Notes: generated by a model not told the origin, from the letters alone. A stretch of 64,000 nt of DNA from Paracoccus aurantiacus (GCF_007993065.1 NZ_VOPL01000001.1:992001-1056000), one strand, 5' to 3'. Shown: positions 35,852 through 44,528, counted from the first letter of the stretch. Numbers and translations: made by a program.

Positions 35852-36349
35852 TTAGGCGTTCCACTCCTTGTTTTCGGCGATATCCCAACCGGCCAGGGTT
35901 TCGGCGCCAGCGGCACCCGATTCTTCCTGCAGGGTGTATGCGACTTCGAACTTGCGGAAGTTCAGGGTCAGCGTTTCCTGAATCCGGTCGAGGCCATCTT
36001 TCGATCCACCAGTGGTATAGCTGGTGATCATGATGTTTTCCATCTTGATGCGGAAGTATTCGACGGGCGCATTGCCGCCGGACTTGCGCACGATCAGCTC
36101 GCCATTTTCGATATGCTCGCCGTTGGTGCAGCGCTTGATAAGATCGTTCGATGCCAGATCAACATATTTGGTCAGGGTAATATCCTTGACGTTGACCTTG
36201 CCGCCGCCGCCGCCAGAACCAATATGGGTCGTGCCCGACTGGGTCAGTGCCCAATCCCAGGCCAGAACGTCGATCTCGTTACGATGAGTCGAGTCCTGCG
36301 ATTCGCCCTTGATATTGTTGGACAATTTCAGAAAAATATCGACAGCCAT
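35852..36349 (-). CDS. hcp: T6SS tube protein Hcp (TssD)
   Basis: A 165-residue protein. It starts MAVDIFLKLSNNIKGESQD, the Hcp1 hallmark 'FLKI..IKGES.D..H', continues with EIDVLAWDWALTQSG, and ends with LNFRKFEVAYTLQ. Hcp hexamers stack to form the expelled tube. The loop SGGGGGKVNVKDI is glycine-rich as usual. An AGGAG ribosome binding site lies 9 bp upstream. Hcp has its own 55-bp leader that follows an intrinsic terminator at the end of tssC, suggesting that it is expressed separately from, or more strongly than, the rest of the arm. Confidence 0.96.
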   Translation of the reverse strand: MAVDIFLKLSNNIKGESQDSTHRNEIDVLAWDWALTQSGTTHIGSGGGGGKVNVKDITLTKYVDLASNDLIKRCTNGEHIENGELIVRKSGGNAPVEYFRIKMENIMITSYTTGGSKDGLDRIQETLTLNFRKFEVAYTLQEESGAAGAETLAGWDIAENKEWNA

Positions 36350-36390
36350 GTTAACCTAACTCCTCTAATATGGCGTCACTTCAGACAGTT

Positions 36391-36416
36391 AAAACAAAGG
36401 GCAATCACTTGCCCTT
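36391..36416 (-). terminator. Intrinsic terminator overlapping the tssC stop codon, before hcp
   Basis: Read on the minus strand, the 8-base arm AAGGGCAA, the loop GTGA and the arm TTGCCCTT are followed at once by TGTTTTAAC. The tssC stop codon TGA lies in the loop. A perfect GC-containing stem with a T-rich tail is a textbook Rho-independent terminator. It would cut the transcript between tssC and hcp, either ending it or acting as an attenuator. Confidence 0.65.
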
Positions 36417-37895
36417 CGGCAGTTTCGAGACGAGAGACATCCCGACGTCCATCCCTTCAAGCTGAAAATGCGGCTTAAGGTAGAACTTGCCCATGTAATA
36501 GCCGGGATTCTCCTCGTCTTCCACCACTTCCACCTTCGCACCTGCAAGAGGTTTTTTTGCCTTCTCGCGTTCGCTGGCGCTTTCGGGATTACCAGAAACA
36601 TACTTGTTAACCCAACTCTGCAACTGTGTCTGAAGCTGCAAGCGATCGGGGCTTTGCCCGATCTTGTCGCGGACCATACACTTCAAATAGTGACTGAAGC
36701 GTGACACTGCGAAGATATAGGGCAGGCGCGACGACATATTGTCCGAAGCCGTCGCCTGTTCGTCGACGTATTTCTTCGGGCGATACAGCGTCTGAGCACC
36801 GATAAACGCAGCCTTGTCAGTATGTTTACGATGAATCAAACCGATGAGCCCGGCTTTGGAAAGCTCTGCTTCCCGCCGGTCGGTTATCGAAACCTCGGTC
36901 GGGCATTTCAGGTCTTTCAGCCCGTCCCCGGTTTCGAAGTTATGCGTCGGCAGGTTAAGAACCTCGCCGCCCGACTGAACACCGCGAATATGCACTGTCC
37001 AGCCAAACTCTTTATGCGCACGGTTTATATTGACCGCCATCGCATGAGCCGCATTCATCCACGCGTATTGCGTGCCGGAATGGCCATCAGTTTCTTCCTC
37101 GAAGTTGAATTCCTCAACTACCGAGTTCGAATTCTGGCCATAAGGTTCACGCGACAGAACCCGCGGCAATGTCAGTGCGACATACCGGGAGTTTTCAGAA
37201 TCGCGCAGACCGTTCCACGCCGCGTAGTCGGGCGTGTCGAAAATTTCCGACAGATCCGGCGGTGTGGACATTTCGTTCCAGCTGTCCATGCCCAGCAATT
37301 CCGGCGCAGCGGCCGAAATGAAAGGTGCGTGGGCGGCAGCCGCGATTTTGCCCATATCGCGCAGAAGGGCGACATCGGCAGTGCTGTGATCGAAATAGTA
37401 GTCACCGATAAGCGCGCCAAATGGCTTGCCGCCCAATGTGCCGAACTCGGATTCGTAGATCCGCTGGTTCAGCGGCGACTTGTCCCATTTCGCGCCGGGA
37501 TAGCGCCGCATCATCTGCTGCAGCTCTTTCTTCGACACGTTCATCGCCTTCACGCGCAACGATGCATCGGTTTCCGAATTGTTGACCGTGTAGGCCAGCC
37601 CGCGCCACGCCGATTCCAGCTTCTGGAAATCCTCGTGATGGATCACGGCGTTCATCTGCTCGCTCAGCTTCTGGTCCAGCTTCGAAAGCATGGCGTCGAT
37701 CGTGTCGATCACGTCCTCGGCGATCAGCGTCTGATCGTCCAGGGCTTCGCGAACCAGCGCGACGACAGCGTTATCAACCTCTTTTGCGGCGACTTCGGTG
37801 CGTGGCTTGATCGTCTGCTTGAGGATATCCGAGAATTCGTCAAGCTCGTTCAGCGCGGCGCCACCAGCGACCTGCGCCTGATTTTCCTGTGCCAT
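36405..37895 (-). CDS. tssC: T6SS sheath large subunit TssC (VipB)
   Basis: A 496-residue sheath protein containing FQKLESAWRGLAYTVNNSET, the conserved 'ExxWRGLxYLV' block. It also has ALIGDYYFDH, FISAAAPELLGM and, at the C-terminus, NPGYYMGKFYLKPHFQLEGM. With TssB it forms the contractile sheath around the Hcp tube. It begins 2 bp after the tssB stop. An intrinsic terminator overlaps its stop codon. Confidence 0.96.
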   Translation of the reverse strand: MAQENQAQVAGGAALNELDEFSDILKQTIKPRTEVAAKEVDNAVVALVREALDDQTLIAEDVIDTIDAMLSKLDQKLSEQMNAVIHHEDFQKLESAWRGLAYTVNNSETDASLRVKAMNVSKKELQQMMRRYPGAKWDKSPLNQRIYESEFGTLGGKPFGALIGDYYFDHSTADVALLRDMGKIAAAAHAPFISAAAPELLGMDSWNEMSTPPDLSEIFDTPDYAAWNGLRDSENSRYVALTLPRVLSREPYGQNSNSVVEEFNFEEETDGHSGTQYAWMNAAHAMAVNINRAHKEFGWTVHIRGVQSGGEVLNLPTHNFETGDGLKDLKCPTEVSITDRREAELSKAGLIGLIHRKHTDKAAFIGAQTLYRPKKYVDEQATASDNMSSRLPYIFAVSRFSHYLKCMVRDKIGQSPDRLQLQTQLQSWVNKYVSGNPESASEREKAKKPLAGAKVEVVEDEENPGYYMGKFYLKPHFQLEGMDVGMSLVSKLPKGK

Positions 37896-37897
37896 GC

Positions 37898-38413
37898 TCA
37901 GCTATCCTCCTCGGGCGCGGCGTCCTTGTCGCGCTCGGCAAGCGCGGCCATCAGTTCAGGATCGTTCAGAAGCTTGCGGATCTGGTCCTGAGCCTTCGGC
38001 TTGGAGTTCATGTAGCGCTGAAGGTTCGCAAGATGCTGGCGCGCCTCAAGCAGCTTCTTCAGGGCCGGGATCTGGGTTGCCACCGCAGCAGGGTCGAAAT
38101 CGTCCATCGATTCGAAATTCAGTTGCACGCCAAGCCGGCCATCGCCGCCGACCTTGTTTTCGACATTGAAGGAAAGCCCCGGTGCGATGCTCTTCATATA
38201 ATCGTCCAGCGTCGCGGCGGTCACATCCACGAATTCGCGGTCTTCCATCGGGGCCTTTTCGACCTCGGACGCATTGCCAGACAGGTCGGACATAACCCCA
38301 AGAACAAAGGGCAGCTCGACCATTTTTTCGGAATCGTAAGGATCTTCGTAGGAAATATTCACCCGCGGCGGGCGGTTACGTTTCAGGAAATCGGTCGATT
38401 TATCAGATGCCAT
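37898..38413 (-). CDS. tssB: T6SS sheath small subunit TssB (VipA)
   Basis: A 171-residue protein. RPPRVNISYEDPYDSEKMVELPFVLGVMSDLSG is the conserved VipA strand region 'RVxIxYE...ELPFVxGVxxDLSG', and ALKKLLEARQHLANL is the helix that contacts TssC. I chose the ATG at 38413 (MASDKSTDF) because AAGGA lies about 10 bp upstream; the open frame runs 12 codons further without a good site. It is paired with tssC as in nearly all T6SS loci. Confidence 0.95.
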   Translation of the reverse strand: MASDKSTDFLKRNRPPRVNISYEDPYDSEKMVELPFVLGVMSDLSGNASEVEKAPMEDREFVDVTAATLDDYMKSIAPGLSFNVENKVGGDGRLGVQLNFESMDDFDPAAVATQIPALKKLLEARQHLANLQRYMNSKPKAQDQIRKLLNDPELMAALAERDKDAAPEEDS

Positions 38414-38432
38414 TATACTCGGTCCTTCAGAC

Positions 38433-38467
38433 TGCGTTAACGAACGCAATTTTTACTACTCTGTCAA
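38433..38467 (-). promoter_or_regulatory. Possible tssB promoter: TTGACA box and inverted repeat
   Basis: In the 64-bp gap between tssA and tssB, the minus strand carries a perfect TTGACA (38467-38462). About 14 bp further on is the inverted repeat TGCGTT-N4-AACGCA (38433-38448), where a -10 box would be expected; no good -10 sequence is present. The repeat may be an operator or activator site. On the plus strand the same hairpin is followed by five T (38450-38454) and would be an intrinsic terminator for antisense transcription. Confidence 0.35.
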
Positions 38468-38477
38468 TCCAAAGACG

Positions 38478-39851
38478 CTATTGCTGTTCCCCCTGCGGCG
38501 CTGGTGCCGCAATAAGTTCCGCAACAATGGCGTCGAAACGCTTTGTCAGCATGTCACGCGCCTTCACAAGCAGCAAGGGCACGGGGCTAGCCGGTTCATT
38601 GGCTGCATAATAAGCTTCGATGCCGATCAGGCAAGCCGCAAGGGCACGGCGATCAGCAATCGCTGGTGGCGTGGTGCCCGCAGCCGGTTCGGCCTCCTGA
38701 CTTTCGGGCGCGGCCGAACTGAGTGTTTTCAGCCGTTCCATCGGCAGCGCGAAGCGCGTGCCCTGGCCGATATTCAGCATCGCCCGCCCCGCTTCGGCAG
38801 GCAGCAGCGTTTCCAGGGCTTGCACAAGCGGCACCCCGACAAGCAGACGCGCCTGCGCGACAAGCAGAAGTGACGGCGAGGACGGCTCTTTCTGGGCGAG
38901 CCACGTTTCGGCAGCGATCAGGGCAGCAAGCGCGGCTGCGCGGTCCGCAATCACGGGCGCATCAGCCGCCCGGACCGGCGTAGGGGTCATTTGCGGCGCA
39001 GGCTCTGCTGCCGGGTCAGCTTCGGCGGGGACGTGATCGGCCTGTGCCTCGGTGGGCGACAGGGCTGCGTCGGCGTCATCTTCGACCCAGGCAGGCAGAT
39101 CAGGGCGCGCCTTCGCAATCATCGACTGCATATCGGAAATCGCCGTGCGTACTGCAGCCAGATCCGGCGTGAAGGGCGAGGCGTGATGCGTCGCGGCCAG
39201 TCGCGCGATCAGATGCAGCGCCCCTGCGGCGCGGCCAAGATCGGCCTGCACGCGCACAAGCTGACTGTGATTGGCGTCGCTGCGCAGCGGGCCAAGCACA
39301 TCGGTCGATCCATCCAGCCCTTCTTCCGAAGACCGCGCATCTGCCCGTCCCGTCGCGACCATGTGGCGGCGCAGGGTCACATCGCCCGTCGGCAGCAGCG
39401 GCAGATGCAGCAGCGGCATCACGACCGTCGGCTGGGTGTTCAGCGCCTCGATCGCGCCGCGCCGTTCGGCAACGCTGCCTGCTACCGCCGGATGCGCCTC
39501 ATCCGGCCAGGCCTGCAGGATCGACGCCGTCGCCTCCAGCGCATCAGCAAAGTCGGGAAGGCGGCCGGAAAGGATCGCGAAGCGCGCAAGAAGGCTGGTC
39601 AGGCGCAAATCGCGCGAACGCCGTAGCAATTCGCCGATCTGCTTGCCTTCGCGTGCAAAATTGACCGATCGGGGATCGAAAATGCGATCCTCGCTGCCAT
39701 CATCGGCGAGGCCGGGCGTGAAATAGCGTTCCGGCAGGCGTCCTTCCGCCTCGAAATAATAATCGACAAACTCATCGTCATCGGCACGTTCGAGATCGGG
39801 GCCACAGGGGGGAAGGGTTTCGGTCGGATCGGTGAGCCAATCGAACTTCAT
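38478..39851 (-). CDS. tssA: T6SS protein TssA (ImpA N-terminal type)
   Basis: A 457-residue protein. The N-terminal region holds the ImpA_N pattern: SEDRIFDPRSVNFAREGKQIGELLRRSRDLRL, then an AWPDEAHPA motif. Residues about 255-300 are a Pro/Ala/Glu-rich linker. The C-terminal part has two similar segments, ETWLAQKEPSSPSLLLVAQA (about 310-330) and EAYYAANEPASPVPLLLVKA (about 415-435). Each resembles the single 'EPSSPxPxLLxRA' element at the end of many TssA proteins. TssA primes or caps the baseplate and sheath. It lies 52 bp after tagH. Confidence 0.88.
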   Translation of the reverse strand: MKFDWLTDPTETLPPCGPDLERADDDEFVDYYFEAEGRLPERYFTPGLADDGSEDRIFDPRSVNFAREGKQIGELLRRSRDLRLTSLLARFAILSGRLPDFADALEATASILQAWPDEAHPAVAGSVAERRGAIEALNTQPTVVMPLLHLPLLPTGDVTLRRHMVATGRADARSSEEGLDGSTDVLGPLRSDANHSQLVRVQADLGRAAGALHLIARLAATHHASPFTPDLAAVRTAISDMQSMIAKARPDLPAWVEDDADAALSPTEAQADHVPAEADPAAEPAPQMTPTPVRAADAPVIADRAAALAALIAAETWLAQKEPSSPSLLLVAQARLLVGVPLVQALETLLPAEAGRAMLNIGQGTRFALPMERLKTLSSAAPESQEAEPAAGTTPPAIADRRALAACLIGIEAYYAANEPASPVPLLLVKARDMLTKRFDAIVAELIAAPAPQGEQQ

Positions 39852-39903
39852 TCAAAAATCTCCCTCAACCGCAAAAACACTGCGCGGAAAACGAAATGCG
39901 CGC

Positions 39904-41322
39904 TCAGCCTGATCCGCTTTCCCTGCCCGCCTCTCGCGTATCAAGACCCGCGCCTCCCGGCAAGGCATGGCCGTGGGCGGCACGGTAGGCATCGGCGAAA
40001 AGCCTGATGAATTCGTCCAGAATGCCGTTTTCATGCGCGGCCTTCGCGTCCCAGCGTTCGACATAGCTGTCCCAGGCGCGCGATTTGCGCTGACCGGCAA
40101 TCCCTGCGCGGCCCTTTGCCTCGGCTTCGATCCGGCTCGGGTCAAGATCCTGCATCAATTCGGCAAGCGCCGGCTGAAGCGCCGCGAACAGGGCCGTCTG
40201 ATGCTGCGTCAAATCGCCAAGCGCGTCGTCATAGACGCGCGCGCCGGTCAGAAACCCAGCACGGGGTCGCAGGAACGCAGCCTCAAGCGCCTGCTCGGGC
40301 GTCGGCAGGAATTTCAGCGGATTGTTGTCGCTTGCGCCGCGCATGGTGCGTTCGCCGGCACGGGTGAAATGACGTGCAGCGGCGCGGTCGCGCAGCGCAC
40401 CCATCAGGCGGGCAGTTGTCACCGCCATGCTTGTGCCAAGAGCCTCGCCCAACGCCTCTGCATCAATATCGGCGGCGAGCTCCGCAGGCAGACCCGCGCC
40501 GCGACAGAAGGCGCGCAGGAAGGCGGCAGGTTCTGCCTGCGGGCGCGCGGGCGGTGGCGCAGCGTCCGAGGCCGCATCCGCCGCTGCGGGCTTGTCTTTC
40601 GGCGCGGGGGCAACCGGTGATGGTGCCTGCGAGGACGCTTGCGGAAAGGCGTGCGAGGGCGCCGGCGGCAGTGACGCGCCGAACGGCGTCGACCGCCCCG
40701 CGCTGTCGCGTCGCGGCGCAGCCTCGGCCGCAGGTGGATCAGCAGGCATCCCGGCGCGTTCCGGGCGCGCATCATGGGCGGACGGATCGCCTGTTTCGTG
40801 CTTTGCGGACGTGCCTGCTGCCGGAAATGCCACGAAATCATCGGCGAAATCGGCCATCCGCGCGCCGCGCTCTGCCGGCGAGGGATCTATCGGCTCGAAC
40901 CCGCCGGGAACTGCCCACGGGTCGTCATCGGCAAGCGAGTGCGATGACGGGCGGTCAACGTCATATGCAGGCAGCGAACCGGGTGCCATCCGGCCGCCCG
41001 CCGCCTTCGTCTCGGTCAGGGCGACGATGATGTATTGGCCGACCTGAAAACGATCCCCGTGCTGAAGGCCGTGCGGTCCGTCAAGCCGGTGCCGATGGCC
41101 CTGCAGAAAGGTTCCGTTCGTCGAACGGTCATGCAGCCACCAGGTCCCGTGCTGATGGTAAATGTCGAAATGATGCCCCGAAATATGACGGCTCGCATCG
41201 GGCAGCACCCAACCCATGCCCGAACTTCGCCCGACCTGCAGCCCGGCCTCCGGCACATCAATGCTCACCGGTCCGCCGTCGTCAAGGACGCTGAAATTCT
41301 CGATCTGAAGGGTGAGGGTCAT
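39904..41322 (-). CDS. tagH: T6SS-associated FHA-domain protein TagH (Fha)
   Basis: A 472-residue protein. Residues about 25-95 form an FHA domain with all phospho-threonine contacts visible: GRSSG, SRHISGHH and STNGTFLQG. A long Ala/Pro-rich linker follows, then the C-terminal TagH domain (about 285-460: FLRAFCRGAGLPAEL, NPLKFLPTPEQAL, VERWDAKA). Fha binds phosphorylated T6SS components. In Agrobacterium it binds phosphorylated TssL; in Pseudomonas it is itself a PpkA substrate. The [DE]RTx[IL] motifs of TssL and PpkA in this window are candidate ligands. Confidence 0.92.
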   Translation of the reverse strand: MTLTLQIENFSVLDDGGPVSIDVPEAGLQVGRSSGMGWVLPDASRHISGHHFDIYHQHGTWWLHDRSTNGTFLQGHRHRLDGPHGLQHGDRFQVGQYIIVALTETKAAGGRMAPGSLPAYDVDRPSSHSLADDDPWAVPGGFEPIDPSPAERGARMADFADDFVAFPAAGTSAKHETGDPSAHDARPERAGMPADPPAAEAAPRRDSAGRSTPFGASLPPAPSHAFPQASSQAPSPVAPAPKDKPAAADAASDAAPPPARPQAEPAAFLRAFCRGAGLPAELAADIDAEALGEALGTSMAVTTARLMGALRDRAAARHFTRAGERTMRGASDNNPLKFLPTPEQALEAAFLRPRAGFLTGARVYDDALGDLTQHQTALFAALQPALAELMQDLDPSRIEAEAKGRAGIAGQRKSRAWDSYVERWDAKAAHENGILDEFIRLFADAYRAAHGHALPGGAGLDTREAGRESGSG

Positions 41323-41328
41323 GTTACA

Positions 41329-41913
41329 TCAATAGGCGCGGAAAAGCGCCTCGGCCATGTCAAGAAAGCGCGCCAGGAAAACCGGCCGCTGGCGAAGCTG
41401 CGTGCGGGCGAGACAGGACAGAACCGCGCTGTTGATCGCGACCGGGGCCTTGTGCGGCGGTGACGGTTCAGGATCGTTCGGCGCCGGCCCGCCAGCCGCC
41501 CAACCCACTGCCAGACCGAGCAGCACTGAGGGATTGCGCACCGGCGCCCACAGCGCTTGCCGCATGATGACATGTCGGCGCGATGTGGTCGGATCGTTCA
41601 GCCAGTCGGAAATCAGGTGCATCATCGGCCGTTCAGCACCGTCAAGATGTTCGGCCATCATACGCAGGCATTCATAGCCCCAGCCAACCGCCGAGATCGG
41701 CAGCGCCGCGAAGGCAACGTAGGTCACAGCTTCCTCGGGCGTCGTCGATCCGCGCAGGCGGGTCAGGAATTGAAGGCCGTCCTCCTCGGGCCGGGGGCGC
41801 GGCTTGACCAGTTCGGGCAGGCGCTCGATCTGGGCGAACAGCTCCGCCGGGCTTTCGGTGCGAAGCGTCCGGCGAGGCGGTCGCGTCTTTTCAAGGTCGT
41901 CACCGGAGGTCAT
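41329..41913 (-). CDS. T6SS-linked DUF6931-like protein
   Basis: A 194-residue cytoplasmic protein beginning MTSGDDLEKTRPPRRTLRTES. It contains GLQFLTRLRGSTTPEEAVTYVAFALPxxx-type helices, RRHVIMRQALWAPVRNPSVLLGLAVGWAAGG, and a C-terminal ARFLDMAEALF. The character and placement next to fha genes match proteins annotated as DUF6931 from memory; I am moderately sure. The open frame extends to 42078, but that start would overlap tcuB, so I prefer the ATG at 41913. It is the first gene of the minus-strand T6SS arm, 6 bp before tagH. Its biochemical role is unknown. Confidence 0.6.
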   Translation of the reverse strand: MTSGDDLEKTRPPRRTLRTESPAELFAQIERLPELVKPRPRPEEDGLQFLTRLRGSTTPEEAVTYVAFAALPISAVGWGYECLRMMAEHLDGAERPMMHLISDWLNDPTTSRRHVIMRQALWAPVRNPSVLLGLAVGWAAGGPAPNDPEPSPPHKAPVAINSAVLSCLARTQLRQRPVFLARFLDMAEALFRAY

Positions 41914-41995
41914 CGGGCAGTCTGCACCTGGATGGAAAATGGGATTGGCGAAGGTTGCCGCAGTGCCGGGTGAAGTCAAGTGACCTGAAAGAATA

Positions 41996-43123
41996 TCACG
42001 CTTCAGAACGATCCGCAGCGGCGCTTGTCCTGACGATCTGGGCCTCGCGGACAAGCGCCGCCAGGCGATAGAAGCCATGTGCCATCTTGGAATAGGGCGT
42101 CAGCAGAAAGAACGCCAACACGCTGCCAAGATGCAAGGCCAGCATCGGGCCGGTCAGCCACGTGTCACGCAGCGCGTAAAGCAGCAAGCCTGTCAGGCCC
42201 ACAAATCCCAGAAGCCAGATAAACGCGCGTTCCGCCGACGAACGCCCCGGCGCACCAAGCGCCGGATCGGCCCGCGACCTGAGCGCCAGCATCCCCGCGC
42301 ATCCCAGAACCAGCAGGACCCCGCCCGGTACACCCAGCAGTTTCGGCAGCGACCAGAACCCGTATGGCGCCTTCATGGCGAAGCCGTAATGCAGTATCGT
42401 GGCGACACAGGTCGCGGCAAAGCACAGAAGAAAGCCGTACATGACCGCGTGATGGGCGTGGCGTCGCGCGTCGCTGTAACGATCCTCCTTCTCGAAATTG
42501 CAGCCCTGCCCTTGCCCGCCGGACAGGTTTTTCAACCGCGCCGCCGATCCGAAGGCGGCCACCAGATCAGCGACGGCAACAGGGCGGCCCCCGACCTCTT
42601 GCCAATAGCGCCGCAGCCCGAGCGCGATCGCCAGCAGCGGCAGCAGAAAGGCCGGCAGGAAGATCGCCACCATCGCGCCGTGGCTGAGCCATGCATAAAA
42701 GCCCGCGCCTTCGCCCGGCAGCATCGCGATCAGCGCGAAAAGCAAGGCGCAGCCCGCGACAAGTGCCACCGCAAGCGCTTCGCCCCGCGTCTGGAACAGG
42801 TGCGCGAGGCCGGCGGGCCATGCAAAACGCTCCCAGCTTTCGACGCGGGCGGCTGCCAGAGCGGCAGGCAGATTCAGGTCGAATTCGTGCGGCGCGGTGT
42901 ACTGGCAGGCATAATAGCAGCCCCGGCAGTTGTGGCACAGATTGGCAAGCTGGGTGACGTCACCATCGGTGAAAACCTTGTCGCGGGTGATTGCCGGAAA
43001 GACCGAGCAGAAGCCCTCGCAATAGCGGCAGGCATTGCAGATTTCGATCTGGCGGCGCGCCTCGATCACCGGGTCGTCGGAAATCGCACCCGGATCGGTC
43101 TGAAGGGATACGTCAAGCGACAT
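41996..43123 (-). CDS. tcuB: TcuB-like iron-sulfur/heme membrane oxidoreductase
   Basis: A 375-residue protein with two N-terminal ferredoxin-type cysteine clusters, CNACRYCEGFC and CHNCRGCYYAC, each CxxCxxCxxxC. These are followed by a membrane domain of about six segments with conserved histidines (RRHAHHAVMYGF, LHYGF, LHLGS). This is the architecture of TcuB/CitB, which re-oxidises the flavin of TcuA and passes electrons to quinone during tricarballylate catabolism in Salmonella. It overlaps tcuA by 11 bp. The 3' end is 82 bp from the start of the T6SS arm. Confidence 0.87.
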   Translation of the reverse strand: MSLDVSLQTDPGAISDDPVIEARRQIEICNACRYCEGFCSVFPAITRDKVFTDGDVTQLANLCHNCRGCYYACQYTAPHEFDLNLPAALAAARVESWERFAWPAGLAHLFQTRGEALAVALVAGCALLFALIAMLPGEGAGFYAWLSHGAMVAIFLPAFLLPLLAIALGLRRYWQEVGGRPVAVADLVAAFGSAARLKNLSGGQGQGCNFEKEDRYSDARRHAHHAVMYGFLLCFAATCVATILHYGFAMKAPYGFWSLPKLLGVPGGVLLVLGCAGMLALRSRADPALGAPGRSSAERAFIWLLGFVGLTGLLLYALRDTWLTGPMLALHLGSVLAFFLLTPYSKMAHGFYRLAALVREAQIVRTSAAADRSEA

Positions 43124-44528
43124 GCTTTGCGGCCTCCTGCCCCGCGATGCGTCCGAACACCGTGCCGATGGTCATGCCGGTCCCGGCCATATAGCCCTGA
43201 CCGAGGATCGAGCCTGCCATCATCTCGCCCGCGCTCCAGATATTGTCGTAGGGACCGTCTGGGCCCGACACACGGGCGGTTCTGTCCACTTTCAGGCCCA
43301 GATAGGTGAAGGTCACGCCGGGACGCAGCGCATAGGCGTAGAAGGGCGGCTCGGCGATGGGACGTGCCCAGTTCGTCTTGGCCGGCTCCAGCCCCTCGGT
43401 CGCCACGCCGTCCAGTTCCTGCGGATGAAACCGACCGGGGCGACAGGCCGCGTTGAAACCTGCGACGGTCTCGGCCAGTTCCGCGGCGGGCAGGCCCAGC
43501 TTGACAGCAAGTTCCCCAATGGAGTCGGCTGCAACGGGCGGATAGACCGAAGGCATGAACAGGTCGATCGACCGGCTGTCGATGATCGAATAGGCGACCT
43601 GATCCGGTTGGGCAGCCACCAGCCTGCCCCAGATGGCATAGCGCTTGGGCCAGACATCCTCGCCCTCGTCATAGAAACGCTTGGCGTCCTTGTTGACGAC
43701 GATGGAAAACGGAACGCAATCCAGTCGCGTGACGATACCGCCGTCATATTTCGGCGCCCGCCCGTCAATGGCAACGGCGTGACATTGCGTCGGATCGCCC
43801 ACCATCTGCGCATCCTGGTCCTGCATGTCCTTCAGCACCACCCCGCGATTATAGGGCGTGCCACGGATCAGGAAATTCCGCGCCGCCGGTCCCCAGGCGC
43901 GGGCCAGCCAGTCCAGATCGGCCTGAAATCCGCCAGCAGCCAGCACAAAAGCCTTCGCAGCAATGTCGATGCGCTGCCCGGCGATTTCGACTTCCAGATG
44001 TGTGGCGCGTTTGCCGTCTATTGCGACATGGCGCACCTGGGCATCATAGGCGACGGTCACGCCCAGGTCCTGCGCGGTCAGGTAATAGGCATTCACAAGC
44101 GCCTTGCCACCCCCAAGGAAAAAAGCATTCGTGCGGTCCAGCGACAGCGTCCCGGCGAGCGAGGGCTGAAAGCGGACGCCATGCGCCTGCATCCAGGGCA
44201 GGCATTCGGCGGACATTCGGATGCAGTGGCGCGCAAGATCCTCGTCGGTTTCGCCCTTGGTGACGCGAAGAAGATCCTGCCAGAATTCGTCCTCGTCATA
44301 GGTGCCGACCAGCGGGCCGAGCGGTCCGTGATGCATGCAGCGGAAATTGCGCGTGTGCCGTGAATTACCGCCGCGATAGACCTCGGGCGCGGCTTCCAGG
44401 ATCAGCACCTTCGCGCCTGCCTCGGCACCCTCGATCGCAGCACAAAGCGCGGCATTTCCGCCGCCCGCAATCACGATATCCCATTCGTGCGACTGCAACC
44501 GTAGCGGATCGGATGACGGCTTCATCAT
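43113..44528 (-). CDS. tcuA: TcuA-like FAD-dependent tricarballylate dehydrogenase
   Basis: A 471-residue flavoprotein of the fumarate reductase/succinate dehydrogenase family. The N-terminal dinucleotide motif is IAGGGNAALCAAIEGAEAG, the segment RNFRCMHHG follows, and GATF-like C-terminal elements include SAGEMMAGSILGQGYMAGTG. TcuA oxidises tricarballylate to cis-aconitate. The gene pair with tcuB and the neighbouring tricarboxylate transporter support this, although related 3-ketosteroid or fumarate-type substrates cannot be excluded. The start overlaps the gntR-type regulator stop (ATGA), making regulator-tcuA-tcuB one operon. Confidence 0.83.
   Translation of the reverse strand: MMKPSSDPLRLQSHEWDIVIAGGGNAALCAAIEGAEAGAKVLILEAAPEVYRGGNSRHTRNFRCMHHGPLGPLVGTYDEDEFWQDLLRVTKGETDEDLARHCIRMSAECLPWMQAHGVRFQPSLAGTLSLDRTNAFFLGGGKALVNAYYLTAQDLGVTVAYDAQVRHVAIDGKRATHLEVEIAGQRIDIAAKAFVLAAGGFQADLDWLARAWGPAARNFLIRGTPYNRGVVLKDMQDQDAQMVGDPTQCHAVAIDGRAPKYDGGIVTRLDCVPFSIVVNKDAKRFYDEGEDVWPKRYAIWGRLVAAQPDQVAYSIIDSRSIDLFMPSVYPPVAADSIGELAVKLGLPAAELAETVAGFNAACRPGRFHPQELDGVATEGLEPAKTNWARPIAEPPFYAYALRPGVTFTYLGLKVDRTARVSGPDGPYDNIWSAGEMMAGSILGQGYMAGTGMTIGTVFGRIAGQEAAKHVA

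Noticed and set aside
35832..35866. Hairpin AACGC-N4-GCGTT at the hcp stop as a terminator
   Set aside because: The stem is 5 bp, and the following sequence is TCGCCTTTTCGG rather than a proper T-tract. Possible but not convincing, so only mentioned under tssE.
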